A stretch of 64,000 bases of DNA from Streptomyces mirabilis (GCF_039503195.1 NZ_JBCJKP010000001.1:1798001-1862000), one strand, 5' to 3'; counted from the stretch's first letter, positions 17,393 to 26,094 are shown. Program-made: numbers and translations. The notes: generated by a model not told the origin, from the letters alone.

Positions 17393-18637
17393 GTGGACGT
17401 GCTGCACGAACGCTGCGTGGGCCTCGATATCAGCAAGAAGGACGCCAAGGCGTGTGTCCGTACCCCGAGCACGAAGCGGCGGGGGTCCTTCACGACCGAG
17501 ACCACGACGTGGGGATCGACGACGAACGCGGTCCTCGCCCTGCGGGACCATCTGCTCGCCGCACGGGTGACGCTGGTGGTGATCGAGGCGACCTCGGACT
17601 ACTGGAAGCCCTTCTACTACGTGCCGGCCGGCGAGTTGAACGTGATCCTCGTCAACGCACGGCAGGTCAAGAACCTACCCGGCCGCAAGACGGACGTCTC
17701 GGACGCGGCCTGGCTCGCCCAGCTCGGCGCCCACGGTCTGGTGAGGCCCTCCTTCGTGCCGCCCGAGCCGGTCCGCGAACTACGGGACCTCACACGCGCC
17801 CGGACCACCGCCACCCGTGAACGCAGCCGCGTGGTCCAGCGGCTGGAGAAACTGCTGGAGGACACCGGCATCAAACTCTCCGCGGTCGCCTCCGACATCA
17901 TGGGCGTCTCCGGCCGCGCCATGCTCGAAGCCCTCACCCGCGGTGAAGCCGACCCACAGGTCCTCGCGGACCTGGCAAAACGCAAGCTCCGCAACAAGAT
18001 CCCCGAACTCACCGAGGCCCTGACCGGACGGTTCCGCGAGCACCACGCATTCCTGGCCCGCCTGCATCTGGACCAGTACGACCAGCTCACCACGATGATC
18101 GAGCAGCTCACCGAACGCATCGAGGAGGCAATGGCACCCTTTCGTGGCGCCCTCGACCTGCTCGACACCATCCCCGGGATCAACCGGGCCGTCGCCGAAG
18201 TGATCATCGCGGAGACCGGCGGCGACATGAACCGCTTCGCCACCGCCAAACACCTCGCTTCCTGGGCCGGGGTCTGCCCCGGCCACCACGAGTCCGCCGG
18301 CCGCACCAAAAACACCAAAGTCCGGCCCGGCAACCCCTACCTCAAGGGCGCCCTCGGCATCGCCGCGTTCGGCGCCGTGAAAACCAAAGACACCTATCTG
18401 CAGGCCCGTTACAAGCGCCTGACCGCCCGCCGCGGCCCGCTCAGGGCGCTGGTCGCCGTCGAGCACTCGATCATCACCGCGCTCTGGCACATGCTCACCG
18501 ACAACGTGCCCCACCAGGAACTCGGCGCCACCTACTACACCCAACGCGACCCCGAACGCGCCACCCGCCGGGCCGTCAACCAGCTCAACCAACTCGGCTA
18601 CACCGTCACCCTCAACCCGAGGGAGGCCGCCGCCTGA
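17393..18637 (+). CDS. IS110-family transposase (DEDD recombinase)
   Basis: 414 residues from the GTG at 17393, preceded by GGAGGG; a TTG at 17369 is the alternative. The N-terminal RuvC-like domain shows VGLDISKKDAKA (first Asp), VVIEATSDYWKP (Glu) and GRKTDVSDAAWLAQL (the last two Asp), the DEDD set. A coiled central part follows. The C-terminal transposase_20 domain has LLDTIPGINRAVAEVIIAE and HLASWAGVCPGHHESAGRTK with the catalytic serine region SAGR. All motifs and both termini look complete, so the enzyme is probably active. Confidence 0.95.
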   Translation: MDVLHERCVGLDISKKDAKACVRTPSTKRRGSFTTETTTWGSTTNAVLALRDHLLAARVTLVVIEATSDYWKPFYYVPAGELNVILVNARQVKNLPGRKTDVSDAAWLAQLGAHGLVRPSFVPPEPVRELRDLTRARTTATRERSRVVQRLEKLLEDTGIKLSAVASDIMGVSGRAMLEALTRGEADPQVLADLAKRKLRNKIPELTEALTGRFREHHAFLARLHLDQYDQLTTMIEQLTERIEEAMAPFRGALDLLDTIPGINRAVAEVIIAETGGDMNRFATAKHLASWAGVCPGHHESAGRTKNTKVRPGNPYLKGALGIAAFGAVKTKDTYLQARYKRLTARRGPLRALVAVEHSIITALWHMLTDNVPHQELGATYYTQRDPERATRRAVNQLNQLGYTVTLNPREAAA

Positions 18638-18724
18638 CCGGCAGCCCAGACACCCGGCGGCCCGCCACGGTCACCGGGCGCACAGTCCTACCCACACCCG
18701 CCCTGACCAGGATCTATTTACGCG

Positions 18725-19138
18725 TCAGAGATCTACGGAAGATGAACGTTCCGGTTGGCGTACGTCCACCCCGAGGTGCTCGCCGACACGGTTGACGAGC
18801 AGTGTCATCTCGTAGGCGACCTGGCCGATGTCGGCTTCCGCGGCGCTGAGGACACACAGACAGCTGCCCGCACCCGCCGCGGTGACAAAAAGTACCGCGT
18901 CGTCGAACTCGATCATCGTCTGGCGCACCTGACCGGTGCCGAAGTACCGACCTGAGCCCTTCGCCAGGCTGTGCAGGCCCGACGAGACCGCCGCCAGGTG
19001 CTCGGCGTCCTCACGTCGAAGCCCTGTGCTCGCGCCGGTCACCAGCCCGTCGTTGGACAGCACCAACGCGTGCCGTACGTGTTCGACGCGCTCGGTCAGA
19101 TCGTCGAGCAGCCAGCCGAGCCCCGTGTTCTGCGCCAT
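18725..19138 (-). CDS. Roadblock/LC7-domain protein (CvnB paralogue)
   Basis: 137 residues from the ATG at 19138 with GGGGAG upstream. LGWLLDDLTERVEHVRHALVLSNDGL, then GLRREDAEHLAAVSSGLHSLAKG and VRQTMIEFDDAVLFVTAAG is the roadblock/LC7 (MglB-like) fold. In conservons this small protein partners the GTPase CvnD. It is clearly a paralogue of the gene at 20877, with a different C-terminus (VDVRQPERSSSVDL). It is separated from the conservon by the oxidoreductase gene on the other strand and could be a second regulator of the same GTPase. The IS110 element ends 16 bp past its stop. Confidence 0.9.
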   Translation of the reverse strand: MAQNTGLGWLLDDLTERVEHVRHALVLSNDGLVTGASTGLRREDAEHLAAVSSGLHSLAKGSGRYFGTGQVRQTMIEFDDAVLFVTAAGAGSCLCVLSAAEADIGQVAYEMTLLVNRVGEHLGVDVRQPERSSSVDL

Positions 19139-19231
19139 GCTCCATCTCCCCGTGATTCTTTTCCCCCTGGCTGGAGGATCCGACCAGCCAGCCTTCCCCA
19201 CGGCCGCCCTCCGGGCAAGGAGGATGGGCGC

Positions 19232-19660
19232 ATGGCACAGAAGATGACCGATGAGCAATGGCGGGCCTTCGTCTCGCAGGGCACCCGCACCGGAAAGCTG
19301 TCGACCGTCCGCGCCGACGGAAGTCCGCACGTGGCGCCGATCTGGTTTCTGCTGGACGGCGACCACGTGCTCTTCAACACCGCGAAGGACACCGTGAAGG
19401 GTCGGAATCTGGCCCGCGACGGGCGAGTCGCCCTCTGCGTGGACGACGACCGGCCGCCGTTCGACTTCGTGGTTCTGGAGGGTCGTGCCGAGTTGTCGGA
19501 GGATCTGGACGAGCTGCGTCACTGGGCAGCTCGGATCGGCGCACGCTACATGGGCGAAGATCGGGCCGAGGAGTTCGGGAAGCGCAACGGCGTCCCGGGT
19601 GAACTCCTCGTCCGCGTGAGTATCGAGAAGGTCGTGGCTTGGGCCTCGGTGTCGGACTAG
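19232..19660 (+). CDS. PPOX-class probable F420-dependent oxidoreductase
   Basis: 142 residues, ATG at 19232, eight bases after AAGGAGG. The split-barrel flavin/deazaflavin-binding fold is indicated by TGKLSTVRADGSPHVAPIWFLLDGDHVLFNTAKDTVKGRNLARDGRVALCVDD, a pattern typical of the PPOX-class F420-dependent enzymes of actinobacteria. Members reduce diverse substrates with F420H2 or bind FMN or heme; the substrate here is unknown. It sits between two minus-strand roadblock/conservon genes and is transcribed divergently from the gene at 18725. Confidence 0.88.
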   Translation: MAQKMTDEQWRAFVSQGTRTGKLSTVRADGSPHVAPIWFLLDGDHVLFNTAKDTVKGRNLARDGRVALCVDDDRPPFDFVVLEGRAELSEDLDELRHWAARIGARYMGEDRAEEFGKRNGVPGELLVRVSIEKVVAWASVSD

Positions 19661-19699
19661 GTCTCTCCTTCGGAGGCCTCGGCCCGATGTTCCGTGGCC

Positions 19700-20305
19700 T
19701 CAACCGACGGAGTCGAGCAGCCGGGCGGTGTGCACCCGCCCGGCGTACTCCACGAGCCGGATGAGTACCTCCTTCCCGGAGTCGCGGTCCCTGGCGTCGC
19801 AGAGCACCACGGGCGTGCCGCGGTCGAGGTCGAGGGCGCGGGACACGTCCTGGGCGCCGTAGGCGCGAGCGCCCGTGAAGCAGTTGACGGCCACCACGAA
19901 CGGGATGTGCCGGTGCTCGAAGTAGTCCACCGCGGGGAAGCAGTCCTCGAGCCTGCGGGTGTCCGCGAGGACGACGGCCCCCAGCGCGCCCTGTGACAGC
20001 TCGTCCCACAGGAACCAGAACCGGTCCTGGCCCGGCGTGCCGAAGAGGTAGAGGGAGAGGCCGGACCGGATGGTGATGCGTCCGAAGTCCATGGCGACGG
20101 TCGTCGTGACCTTGTGGTCCACGCCGTCGGTGTCGTCCACCGACTGACCCGCCTCGCTGAGCAGTTCCTCGGTGCGCAACGGCCTGATCTCGCTGACCGC
20201 GCCCACCAGGGTGGTCTTGCCCACGCCGAACCCGCCGGCGACCAGTATCTTCAACGCCAGGGCGGTCGTTTCGTCGGCCGAGGCGTCGGAGTTCTCGGAG
20301 ACCAT
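19700..20305 (-). CDS. cvnD: Conservon small GTPase CvnD
   Basis: 201 residues of the Ras-like ATP/GTP-binding family found at the end of Streptomyces conservons. P-loop GGFGVGKTTLVGA, switch region TTTVAMDFGRI, G3 motif LFGTPGQDRFWFLW (DxxG replaced by GTPGQD, normal for this family), and NCF in the place of NKxD. It is expected to be membrane-associated through its partners and to switch state with the roadblock protein and the sensor kinase. It is the last gene of the set 23956-19700, separated from the DUF742 gene by 156 bp that carry a 27-bp tandem repeat. Confidence 0.93.
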   Translation of the reverse strand: MVSENSDASADETTALALKILVAGGFGVGKTTLVGAVSEIRPLRTEELLSEAGQSVDDTDGVDHKVTTTVAMDFGRITIRSGLSLYLFGTPGQDRFWFLWDELSQGALGAVVLADTRRLEDCFPAVDYFEHRHIPFVVAVNCFTGARAYGAQDVSRALDLDRGTPVVLCDARDRDSGKEVLIRLVEYAGRVHTARLLDSVG

Positions 20306-20385
20306 CGATCACTTCTCTCGGGAGTGGCGGCAGCAGTCGGCGTCGGTCGAACGGTGCCGGGTGTGCGTCGGTGCATGTGTGCGCG

Positions 20386-20466
20386 TGTGTGGAGTCGCGT
20401 CGTTCATCTGGGTGTGCGGAGTCGCGTGGTTGCCCTGGATGTGTGGAGTCGCATCGTTCATCTAGA
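20386..20466. repeat. Three tandem 27-bp repeats between cvnC and cvnD
   Basis: Units start at 20386, 20413 and 20440. The shared core is TGTGYGGAGTCGCRTSGTT, followed by a more variable third (TCATCTGGG, GCCCTGGA, TCATCTAGA). Units one and three are nearly identical; unit two differs at several positions. The last unit runs into the stop codon of the DUF742 gene. On the minus strand the array is untranslated leader between two conservon genes, where it could affect translation of cvnD. Confidence 0.85.
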
Positions 20467-20857
20467 GCGCCCTCAGTCCCTCGATCACCTCGCGGAGGAT
20501 CCGCTCGTCGGGCAGTTGTGCGGGCGGCACCGGGCGGCTGATGGTGACGCAGCCCAGTTCCATCAGGTCGCCGAGCAGCACCCTGACCACGCCCACCGGC
20601 AGGTCCGCGTCCGCGGCGAGTTCGGCCACGGATTGCGTCTCCGAGCGACACAGGTCGATGAGGGCCCGGTGTTCCGGCCCGAGCAGGGAGTCCTCGTCGA
20701 CTCCGGGTGCAGCCTTGTCGAGGGTGACCAGAGCGATCAGGTCGAAGCGCACTCCGGTGGGGCCCGGTTTGGTGCGGCCGCCCGTCATCGCGTAGGGCCG
20801 GACGAGCGGTCCCGCTTCGCTGTCGTACCACTGGCTGCCCGCGAGGTCCTCGGTCAT
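20462..20857 (-). CDS. cvnC: Conservon DUF742 protein CvnC
   Basis: 131 residues from the ATG at 20857. DUF742 is recognised by PLVRPYAMTGGRTKP, a hallmark, then ALVTLDKAAPG, LGPEHRALIDLCRSETQSVAELAADADLPVGVVRVLLGDLMELGCVTI, which forms a winged-helix-like region. Members are scaffold or DNA-binding-like partners in conservon complexes. The gene follows cvnB after 19 bp. Its stop overlaps the third 27-bp repeat. Confidence 0.92.
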   Translation of the reverse strand: MTEDLAGSQWYDSEAGPLVRPYAMTGGRTKPGPTGVRFDLIALVTLDKAAPGVDEDSLLGPEHRALIDLCRSETQSVAELAADADLPVGVVRVLLGDLMELGCVTISRPVPPAQLPDERILREVIEGLRAL

Positions 20858-20876
20858 CTGCGCCGCCCGCCCTCGG

Positions 20877-21314
20877 TCATCCGGCGGCGGGCGGCTGCGC
20901 GGCGACCCGCGGCGGCGTGTAGAGGTGCTCGCCGACACGCTTGACCAGCCGCGCCATCTCATAAGCCACCAGGCCGATGTCGGCCGTGACCGCGGTGAGG
21001 ACGGCGAGGCACGAGCCGTCGCCCGCTGCCGCGACGAACAGAAAGCCGTCATCCATCTCCACCATCGTCTGGCGTACACCCCCGGCGCCGAAGTGACGTC
21101 CCGCGCCCTTGGCCAGACTGTGAAAGCCCGAGGCGACGGCAGCCAGGTGTTCGGCGTCCTCGCGCCTGAGGCCGGTGGAGGAACCCACCGCCAGTCCGTC
21201 GTTCGACAGCACCACCGCATGCCGCACTTCGGCGACGCGCAGCACCAAGTCGTCCAGCAGCCAGTCGAGTTCGCCGGATCGCTGGGCTGCCCTCATGCTC
21301 GGGTCCTGGATCAT
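20877..21314 (-). CDS. cvnB: Conservon roadblock/LC7 protein CvnB
   Basis: 145 residues of the roadblock/LC7 fold: LDWLLDDLVLRVAEVRHAVVLSNDGL, GLRREDAEHLAAVASGFHSLAKG, VRQTMVEMDDGFLFVAAAG. MglB-like proteins of this type act on the small GTPase. Its ATG overlaps the stop of the kinase gene (ATGA at 21311-21314), so the two are translationally coupled. The paralogue at 18725 shares most of these motifs. Confidence 0.93.
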   Translation of the reverse strand: MIQDPSMRAAQRSGELDWLLDDLVLRVAEVRHAVVLSNDGLAVGSSTGLRREDAEHLAAVASGFHSLAKGAGRHFGAGGVRQTMVEMDDGFLFVAAAGDGSCLAVLTAVTADIGLVAYEMARLVKRVGEHLYTPPRVAAQPPAAG

Positions 21315-23956
21315 GCGGGGTCTCCTTCACTGCTGTCGCTGCCCGCATCGGGGTCTGGGGTGGCGCCGAGACCGGGTGTTCTGCCGCTGCCGCGCGCCCA
21401 GCCGTCGCGGTAGGCCGCCATACGGTCCCGTACGAGTTCGGGGGTGCGTCTGTCGTCGTGCTGGTGGGCCGCCACTTGTGTCGGCTCCTCGGTTCGCTGT
21501 GCGCGCAGTTGGGGCGCGAGGCTCGCCTGCCGTACGCGCCGTGGGAGGTCGTCGGACCCCTCGGAGTCGTCCGGAGGGCGGTGCAGCCGCAAAGTGGTGA
21601 CTCCAGGTGGTGTCGTTTCCGGCGAGCCGTTCAGAGGGGTTTCGGACGAGACGTTCATGGGGGCTTCCGGCAAGCCGTGCGCTGGGGGTTCGACAGCGGT
21701 CTGCACCAGGGGCACGAGTGCGGGCCGCTCGATGGGCGCCTGGACGGAGTCGTGCTCCGGGGCGGCCGACACACGCGCGTACTCGCGTTCGTCGGGCCCT
21801 TCGTTGTCTGTCTTGCGGGGGGAACGTTCCGCCGCGCCTCCGTGCAGCAGCGCGGTCGGCAGCAGGACGACGGCGGTGGTGCCCCCGTAGGGCGAAGTGC
21901 GCAGGTGCACCTTGATGCCGTGCCGGGCCGCGAGCCTGCTGACCACGAAGAGACCGAGCCGGTCGCTGTCGAACAGGTCCAGCGCCTCGGACTGTTCGAT
22001 GCGCCGATTGGCCTCGTCGAGCGTCTCCTTGCCCATGCCGAGCCCTCGGTCCTCGACCTCCACGGCGTAACCGTTGCCGACCGGTTCGCCGGTGATGCGG
22101 ACGCGGGTGTGCGGCGGGGAGAACTGGGCGGCGTTCTCGACGATTTCCGCCAGGAGGTGGGTGAGGTCGGCCACGGCGGCGCCGCCGACCGATGCCTCGG
22201 GCAGCTGTCGTACCTCCACGCGCGCGTAGTCCTCGACTTCGGACACGGCCGCGCGGACCACGTTCGTCAGCGAGACCGGCATGCGCCAGGCCCGGCCGGG
22301 TGCGGCGCCCGAAAGGATGATCAGGCTCTCCGCATGGCGCCGCATCCGGGTGGTGAGGTGGTCGAGCCGGAAGAGGTCACTCAGTTCGTTCGGGTCCTCG
22401 GACCTGCGCTCCATGCTGTCCAGCAGGCTCAGTTGGCGGTGCACGAGGACCTGGCTGCGCCGGGCGAGATTGACGAAGACCCCCGAGATCCCGCTGGCCA
22501 GTTCCGCGCGTTCGACGGCGGCGCGCAGGGCGGCCCGGTGCACGGTGCCCAGGGCCTCCGCGACCTGTCCGGTCTCGTCCTCCGAGGGTGCTCCTGGCGG
22601 AGCCTCCGCGCGGACGTCGATCTCCTCTCCCGCACGCAGCTTGCGCATCGCCTCGGGCAGCTTGCGTCGAGCGATCTCGAGGGCACTGTTGCGCAGGAGC
22701 ACCAGCTCGACGACGAGGCCGCGTCCGATGCGTACGGAGATCACGAGCGAGGCGGCGACGGCGGCGAGGCCGAACACGACGGCGGCGCCGGCGGGTGTCA
22801 GCAGACCGCGGGTCAGGGGGTCGGCCCGGTCCGCGACACCCCGGCCCGCCTTCGCCTCGATGGCGCGCATGGCGTCCTGCACGCGCGCGTGGGCGGTGTT
22901 CCAGTCGGCTTCCGGCGCGGCGTCGACGGCGTTTCCGCCGGGCCTCGACGCGAGCACCTTGTCCTCGACGGCGCGTACGTCGGCGTACGCGCTCCCCGTC
23001 ACGAGGTCGCGCCAGGAGGTCTGTTCGGGTCCACGCAGATCCGCGACGGCGGCGTCGGTCAGGGCGCGGCGAGTCGCGACCGCCCCGGTGAACTGGCGCA
23101 GCCGCTCACCGTCCAGGGTGTGCGCGAGGCGAGCACCGGACAGCACGGTGTCCTCCTGGGCCAGCGCCTCGCCGGCTCGGGAGAATTCGAGGAGTACGCG
23201 CGCGTCGGAGCCCAGGTCGGCGTCCTGGATGCCGGTGAGGGCGCCCCCGACCGCGAAGGCCGCCGAAATGGTCCTGGTGTACTGCCCGTACGCCTCGTCC
23301 CATCCGGTACGGCGATCCAGTACGGCGGTGCGCAGGGGCCCCAGGCTCTCGGCCCCGTTGACGAAGGCATCGAGCCGTCCGGCCACTCCGGCGGGCAGAT
23401 CGGCGCCGTCGGCGACGGTGTTGTGGTCGCCCAGTCGCAGCTTCGCCACCGCGCGGTCCGTGCGTTCCGCCAGCGTCTTGAGATCGCTCTGTGGCTCGGA
23501 GGTCGGGTCGGTCGCACGGCGGACGGCGGCCGCGCGTTCGGCCTGGAGAGCGGCGACGGCGTCGTCGACCGGGGCTCGGACGGTGGAGTCCACGCGCTGT
23601 ACCTGGCGCAGTCGCGCGACGTCCTGGGCGGTACTCACCGTGGCGTACGCCCACAGGGCGAGCAGCGAGACGACCGGCACCATGAGGAGACAGACGATCT
23701 TGGCCCGTACCGTGCGAGGACGTATGCGCCATCGTCCCGCGCGCGCGGACGCCTCTGACGGCGTCCCTGTGGCGTCCTCGTCGGGGTCGGTGTACTCGTC
23801 GGCAGGCGGTCCCGCGTGGGCGCGGCGGCCGCGCTGCGGGGGTGGGGCCGACGGCTCGGCGCCGGCTGCAGGGGTCCTACGGGGTGTACGCATGGCCTCC
23901 TCGCTCGGAGTGGTTCGGGGCGTGTCGTCCGAGCCGTCGTGGCTCGGGCCGGCCAC
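21311..23956 (-). CDS. cvnA: Conservon sensor histidine kinase-like protein CvnA (NIT-HAMP-HATPase)
   Basis: 881 residues if it starts at the GTG at 23956, which lies 3 bp after the stop of the MHYT gene and suggests coupling. An ATG at 23893 with AGGAGG only 2 nt upstream is the alternative. A disordered cytoplasmic N-terminus, a membrane helix (VCLLMVPVVSLLALWAY), an extracellular nitrate/nitrite-sensor-like helical domain, a second membrane helix and a HAMP segment are followed by a region without a clear phosphoacceptor H-box and by a HATPase_c domain (LAEIVENAAQFSPPHTRV, EVEDRGLGMG, DRLGLFVVSRLAARHGI). The long C-terminal tail is Pro/Glu-rich. This is the usual CvnA architecture. Confidence 0.92.
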   Translation of the reverse strand: MAGPSHDGSDDTPRTTPSEEAMRTPRRTPAAGAEPSAPPPQRGRRAHAGPPADEYTDPDEDATGTPSEASARAGRWRIRPRTVRAKIVCLLMVPVVSLLALWAYATVSTAQDVARLRQVQRVDSTVRAPVDDAVAALQAERAAAVRRATDPTSEPQSDLKTLAERTDRAVAKLRLGDHNTVADGADLPAGVAGRLDAFVNGAESLGPLRTAVLDRRTGWDEAYGQYTRTISAAFAVGGALTGIQDADLGSDARVLLEFSRAGEALAQEDTVLSGARLAHTLDGERLRQFTGAVATRRALTDAAVADLRGPEQTSWRDLVTGSAYADVRAVEDKVLASRPGGNAVDAAPEADWNTAHARVQDAMRAIEAKAGRGVADRADPLTRGLLTPAGAAVVFGLAAVAASLVISVRIGRGLVVELVLLRNSALEIARRKLPEAMRKLRAGEEIDVRAEAPPGAPSEDETGQVAEALGTVHRAALRAAVERAELASGISGVFVNLARRSQVLVHRQLSLLDSMERRSEDPNELSDLFRLDHLTTRMRRHAESLIILSGAAPGRAWRMPVSLTNVVRAAVSEVEDYARVEVRQLPEASVGGAAVADLTHLLAEIVENAAQFSPPHTRVRITGEPVGNGYAVEVEDRGLGMGKETLDEANRRIEQSEALDLFDSDRLGLFVVSRLAARHGIKVHLRTSPYGGTTAVVLLPTALLHGGAAERSPRKTDNEGPDEREYARVSAAPEHDSVQAPIERPALVPLVQTAVEPPAHGLPEAPMNVSSETPLNGSPETTPPGVTTLRLHRPPDDSEGSDDLPRRVRQASLAPQLRAQRTEEPTQVAAHQHDDRRTPELVRDRMAAYRDGWARGSGRTPGLGATPDPDAGSDSSEGDPA

Positions 23957-23959
23957 TGG

Positions 23960-24733
23960 CTAGCGGGCGACGCTCTCGACCGGCCGCTGGGCCGATGCGG
24001 ATGCCTCGCGCTCGCGGGCCGTCGGGGACAGCGCGACGAATGCCGAGGTCAGGAAGAGATAGGACCCGAGGCCGACGGCGAGGGGGAAGATGAACTGCAT
24101 CGCCGTGGCCCCGGGAAGGGCCTCCCCGGAGGGGCTGACACGCACGCTCACCGCCATCATTCCGGTGTAGTGCATGCTGCTCACCGCCCCGCCCATGACG
24201 AGGGAGGCGACGGCGACCGCGACGGGCGACCTGATGTTGAGCGCCGCCCACAGGGCCGCGGTGGCCGCGACCACGGCGATCACGACGGAGAGCCCGACGA
24301 GCACCGGGTCGTAGCGCACGACGCCGTGCAGCCGCAGCGCCGCCATGCCCAGGTAGTGCATGCTCGCGACGCCGAGTCCGGTGGTGAGCCCGCCCAGGAC
24401 GAGCGCACGGCCCCGGTCGCGGCCGTAGCCGACGGCGAAGACGCCCGCGCCGACGACGACCATCGCGACGAGCAGACTGAGGATGGTCAGCGGCACGTCG
24501 TAGCGCATTTCCGTACCGCTGACACTGAAGCCGAGCATCGCCACGAAGTGCATCGTCCAGATGCCGGTGCCGATCGCTGAGGCCGCGGTGAGCAGCCAGT
24601 TGCGGCGCGAGCGCCCGGTGGCGCCGAGCGCGCGGACCGTGCAGCGCAGCCCCAGGGCGGCGCCTATGCAGGCCATCACGTACGACAGCACGGGGGTCAG
24701 CCAGCCGAAGGCGGCGTGGTCCAGGTGTCCCAT
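23960..24733 (-). CDS. MHYT-domain integral membrane sensor
   Basis: 257 residues with seven predicted membrane helices. The MHYT signature appears three times: MHFVAMLG, MHYLGMA and MHYTGMM, each at the end of a helix. The MHYT unit is proposed to bind a metal such as copper and to sense O2, CO or NO. No GGDEF, EAL or kinase domain is attached, so output would need a partner. Its stop is 3 bp before the GTG of the conservon kinase, so the two may work as one sensory unit. Start ATG at 24733. Confidence 0.92.
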   Translation of the reverse strand: MGHLDHAAFGWLTPVLSYVMACIGAALGLRCTVRALGATGRSRRNWLLTAASAIGTGIWTMHFVAMLGFSVSGTEMRYDVPLTILSLLVAMVVVGAGVFAVGYGRDRGRALVLGGLTTGLGVASMHYLGMAALRLHGVVRYDPVLVGLSVVIAVVAATAALWAALNIRSPVAVAVASLVMGGAVSSMHYTGMMAVSVRVSPSGEALPGATAMQFIFPLAVGLGSYLFLTSAFVALSPTAREREASASAQRPVESVAR

Positions 24734-24876
24734 GGCCCAGGGACGCTAGTCCGGTCAGGGGCGCACGAAGGGGGCGCATTTCGAAAGGTGTTGAAATATG
24801 ACACAGACAGGTACGTGACCGATCGCATGACGCTCGAACGTGTGCACAGCGTCGTACTTCGTGTCGGTGAGAGATC

Positions 24877-25485
24877 ATGCGGGACATGAGCGACGACCAC
24901 ACACACGTCCAGGAGTTCTTCACGGCGCGCGCGGCCGACTGGGACGCGCGGTTCCCCGACGACGGGCCGGCCTATGCGGCGGCGGTCGGCGAACTCGGGC
25001 TGCGCGAGGGGGACCGTGTGCTCGACGCGGGCTGCGGCACCGGACGGGCGCTGCCGCCGCTGCGCGCGGCCGTGGGGCCCTCCGGAGTGGTCGTCGCAGC
25101 CGATCTGACCCCGGCCATGCTGGCGGCCGCGGTACGGGCCGGACGGCACCGCGACGGGCAGTTGCTGCTCGCCGACGTCACTGCGCTGCCGCTGCGCACG
25201 GAGTCGCTGGACGCCGTCCTCGGGGCGGGGCTGATCGCGCATCTGCCCAACCCCGCCGAGAATCTGAGGGAGTTGGCGCGGGTGGTACGGCCCGGCGGCA
25301 CGCTGGCGCTGTTCCATCCGATCGGCCGAGCCGCGCTCGCCGCGCGCCAGGGGCGCCGGATCACACCGGACGACCTGAGGGCGGAGGCCAATCTCCGCCC
25401 TCTGCTGGCCGCTTCCGGCTGGGACATGACCTCGTACGTCGACGAGGACGCCCGCTTCCTGGCGCTGGCCACACGGCGGGGCTGA
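24877..25485 (+). CDS. Class I SAM-dependent methyltransferase
   Basis: 202 residues with the Rossmann methyltransferase core: motif I VLDAGCGTGRALPPL, acidic end of strand 2 VVAADLTPAML, motif post-I ADVTALPLRTESLDAVL (Methyltransf_11 style), and VVRPGGTLALFHP. ATG at 24877; a second in-frame ATG lies at 24886. The substrate is not predictable. It is divergent from the MHYT gene, so the 143-bp region between them should hold both promoters. Confidence 0.9.
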   Translation: MRDMSDDHTHVQEFFTARAADWDARFPDDGPAYAAAVGELGLREGDRVLDAGCGTGRALPPLRAAVGPSGVVVAADLTPAMLAAAVRAGRHRDGQLLLADVTALPLRTESLDAVLGAGLIAHLPNPAENLRELARVVRPGGTLALFHPIGRAALAARQGRRITPDDLRAEANLRPLLAASGWDMTSYVDEDARFLALATRRG

Positions 25486-25644
25486 GGCCTCAGACCTTTC
25501 CGGCGACCTCGGGCACCACTCGAAGGGGACGTTCGCGACGCTTCACCGGACGGTCCCTCTTCTGCCGCCGGGCCTTCAACTCTACGTTGAGTAGCAACAG
25601 GTGAACGATCAGCGATGGCAACCGAGCAGGGGGAAGGTGGCCCG

Positions 25645-25959
25645 ATGACCGGAATGTTCGGCAGACTCCGCGAGATATGGCACCGGAAGGCGGCCGACGG
25701 GGCCGAGGCGCAGCGGCCCGCCAAGCGGCGACCGGAGAAACGTACACACAATCTTTTCGAGGCGGCCGCGGCCTATGTGTCGGCCTGTGCGGAGGACGAC
25801 CAGGAGCAGATCGACGAAGCCGCGGCCTGGGTGTCGCCCGAGGCGCTGTCGTTCGGGGTGAACGAGCTGGCCTGCCGTGCCGTCATCGCTCTGGCACGGG
25901 AGCGCGACGAGTCGCCTCGGACGGTGGCGCGGACGCTGCTCGGCCTGCCCGCCGCCTGA
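25645..25959 (+). CDS. Small protein of unknown function
   Basis: 104 residues from the ATG at 25645, which has GGGGGAAGG upstream; an ATG at 25615 is also in frame but lacks a ribosome-binding site. A basic N-terminal third (REIWHRKAADG, KRRPEKR) precedes a helical region THNLFEAAAAYVSACAEDDQEQIDEAAAWVSPEAL and a C-terminal helix. No signal peptide or membrane segment. I do not recognise the family. Confidence 0.65.
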   Translation: MTGMFGRLREIWHRKAADGAEAQRPAKRRPEKRTHNLFEAAAAYVSACAEDDQEQIDEAAAWVSPEALSFGVNELACRAVIALARERDESPRTVARTLLGLPAA

Positions 25960-26094
25960 TCGCGGTGGGCGCGGGCCGGGCGTTTCGCCCCGTCCAGCCG
26001 GATAACTGCAGCTCCGCGTCTGTTTCGGGCTCGTGACAAGCGCCTTCGGCTCGCATTATGGTGCGCCGACGAACGTAGCGATCGGGAGGCTGGG

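Larger units (their letters stand above)
17170..18708 (+). mobile_element. IS110-family insertion sequence, apparently intact
   Basis: One DEDD transposase gene with ~212 bp of non-coding DNA before it and ~60 bp after it, the asymmetric layout of the IS110 group. The probable ends are marked by an 11-bp direct repeat CCGCCCTGACC at 17170-17180 and 18698-18708, beyond which the sequences diverge (TGGGG against AGGAT). There are no terminal inverted repeats, as expected. It sits between the second roadblock gene and the unknown gene at 15990, breaking no reading frame. The exact ends need comparison with an empty site. Confidence 0.75.

Noticed and set aside
20462..21220. A longer CvnC (252 codons) starting inside cvnB
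   Set aside because: The added N-terminus is a shadow of cvnB; DUF742 homology begins at the ATG at 20857.
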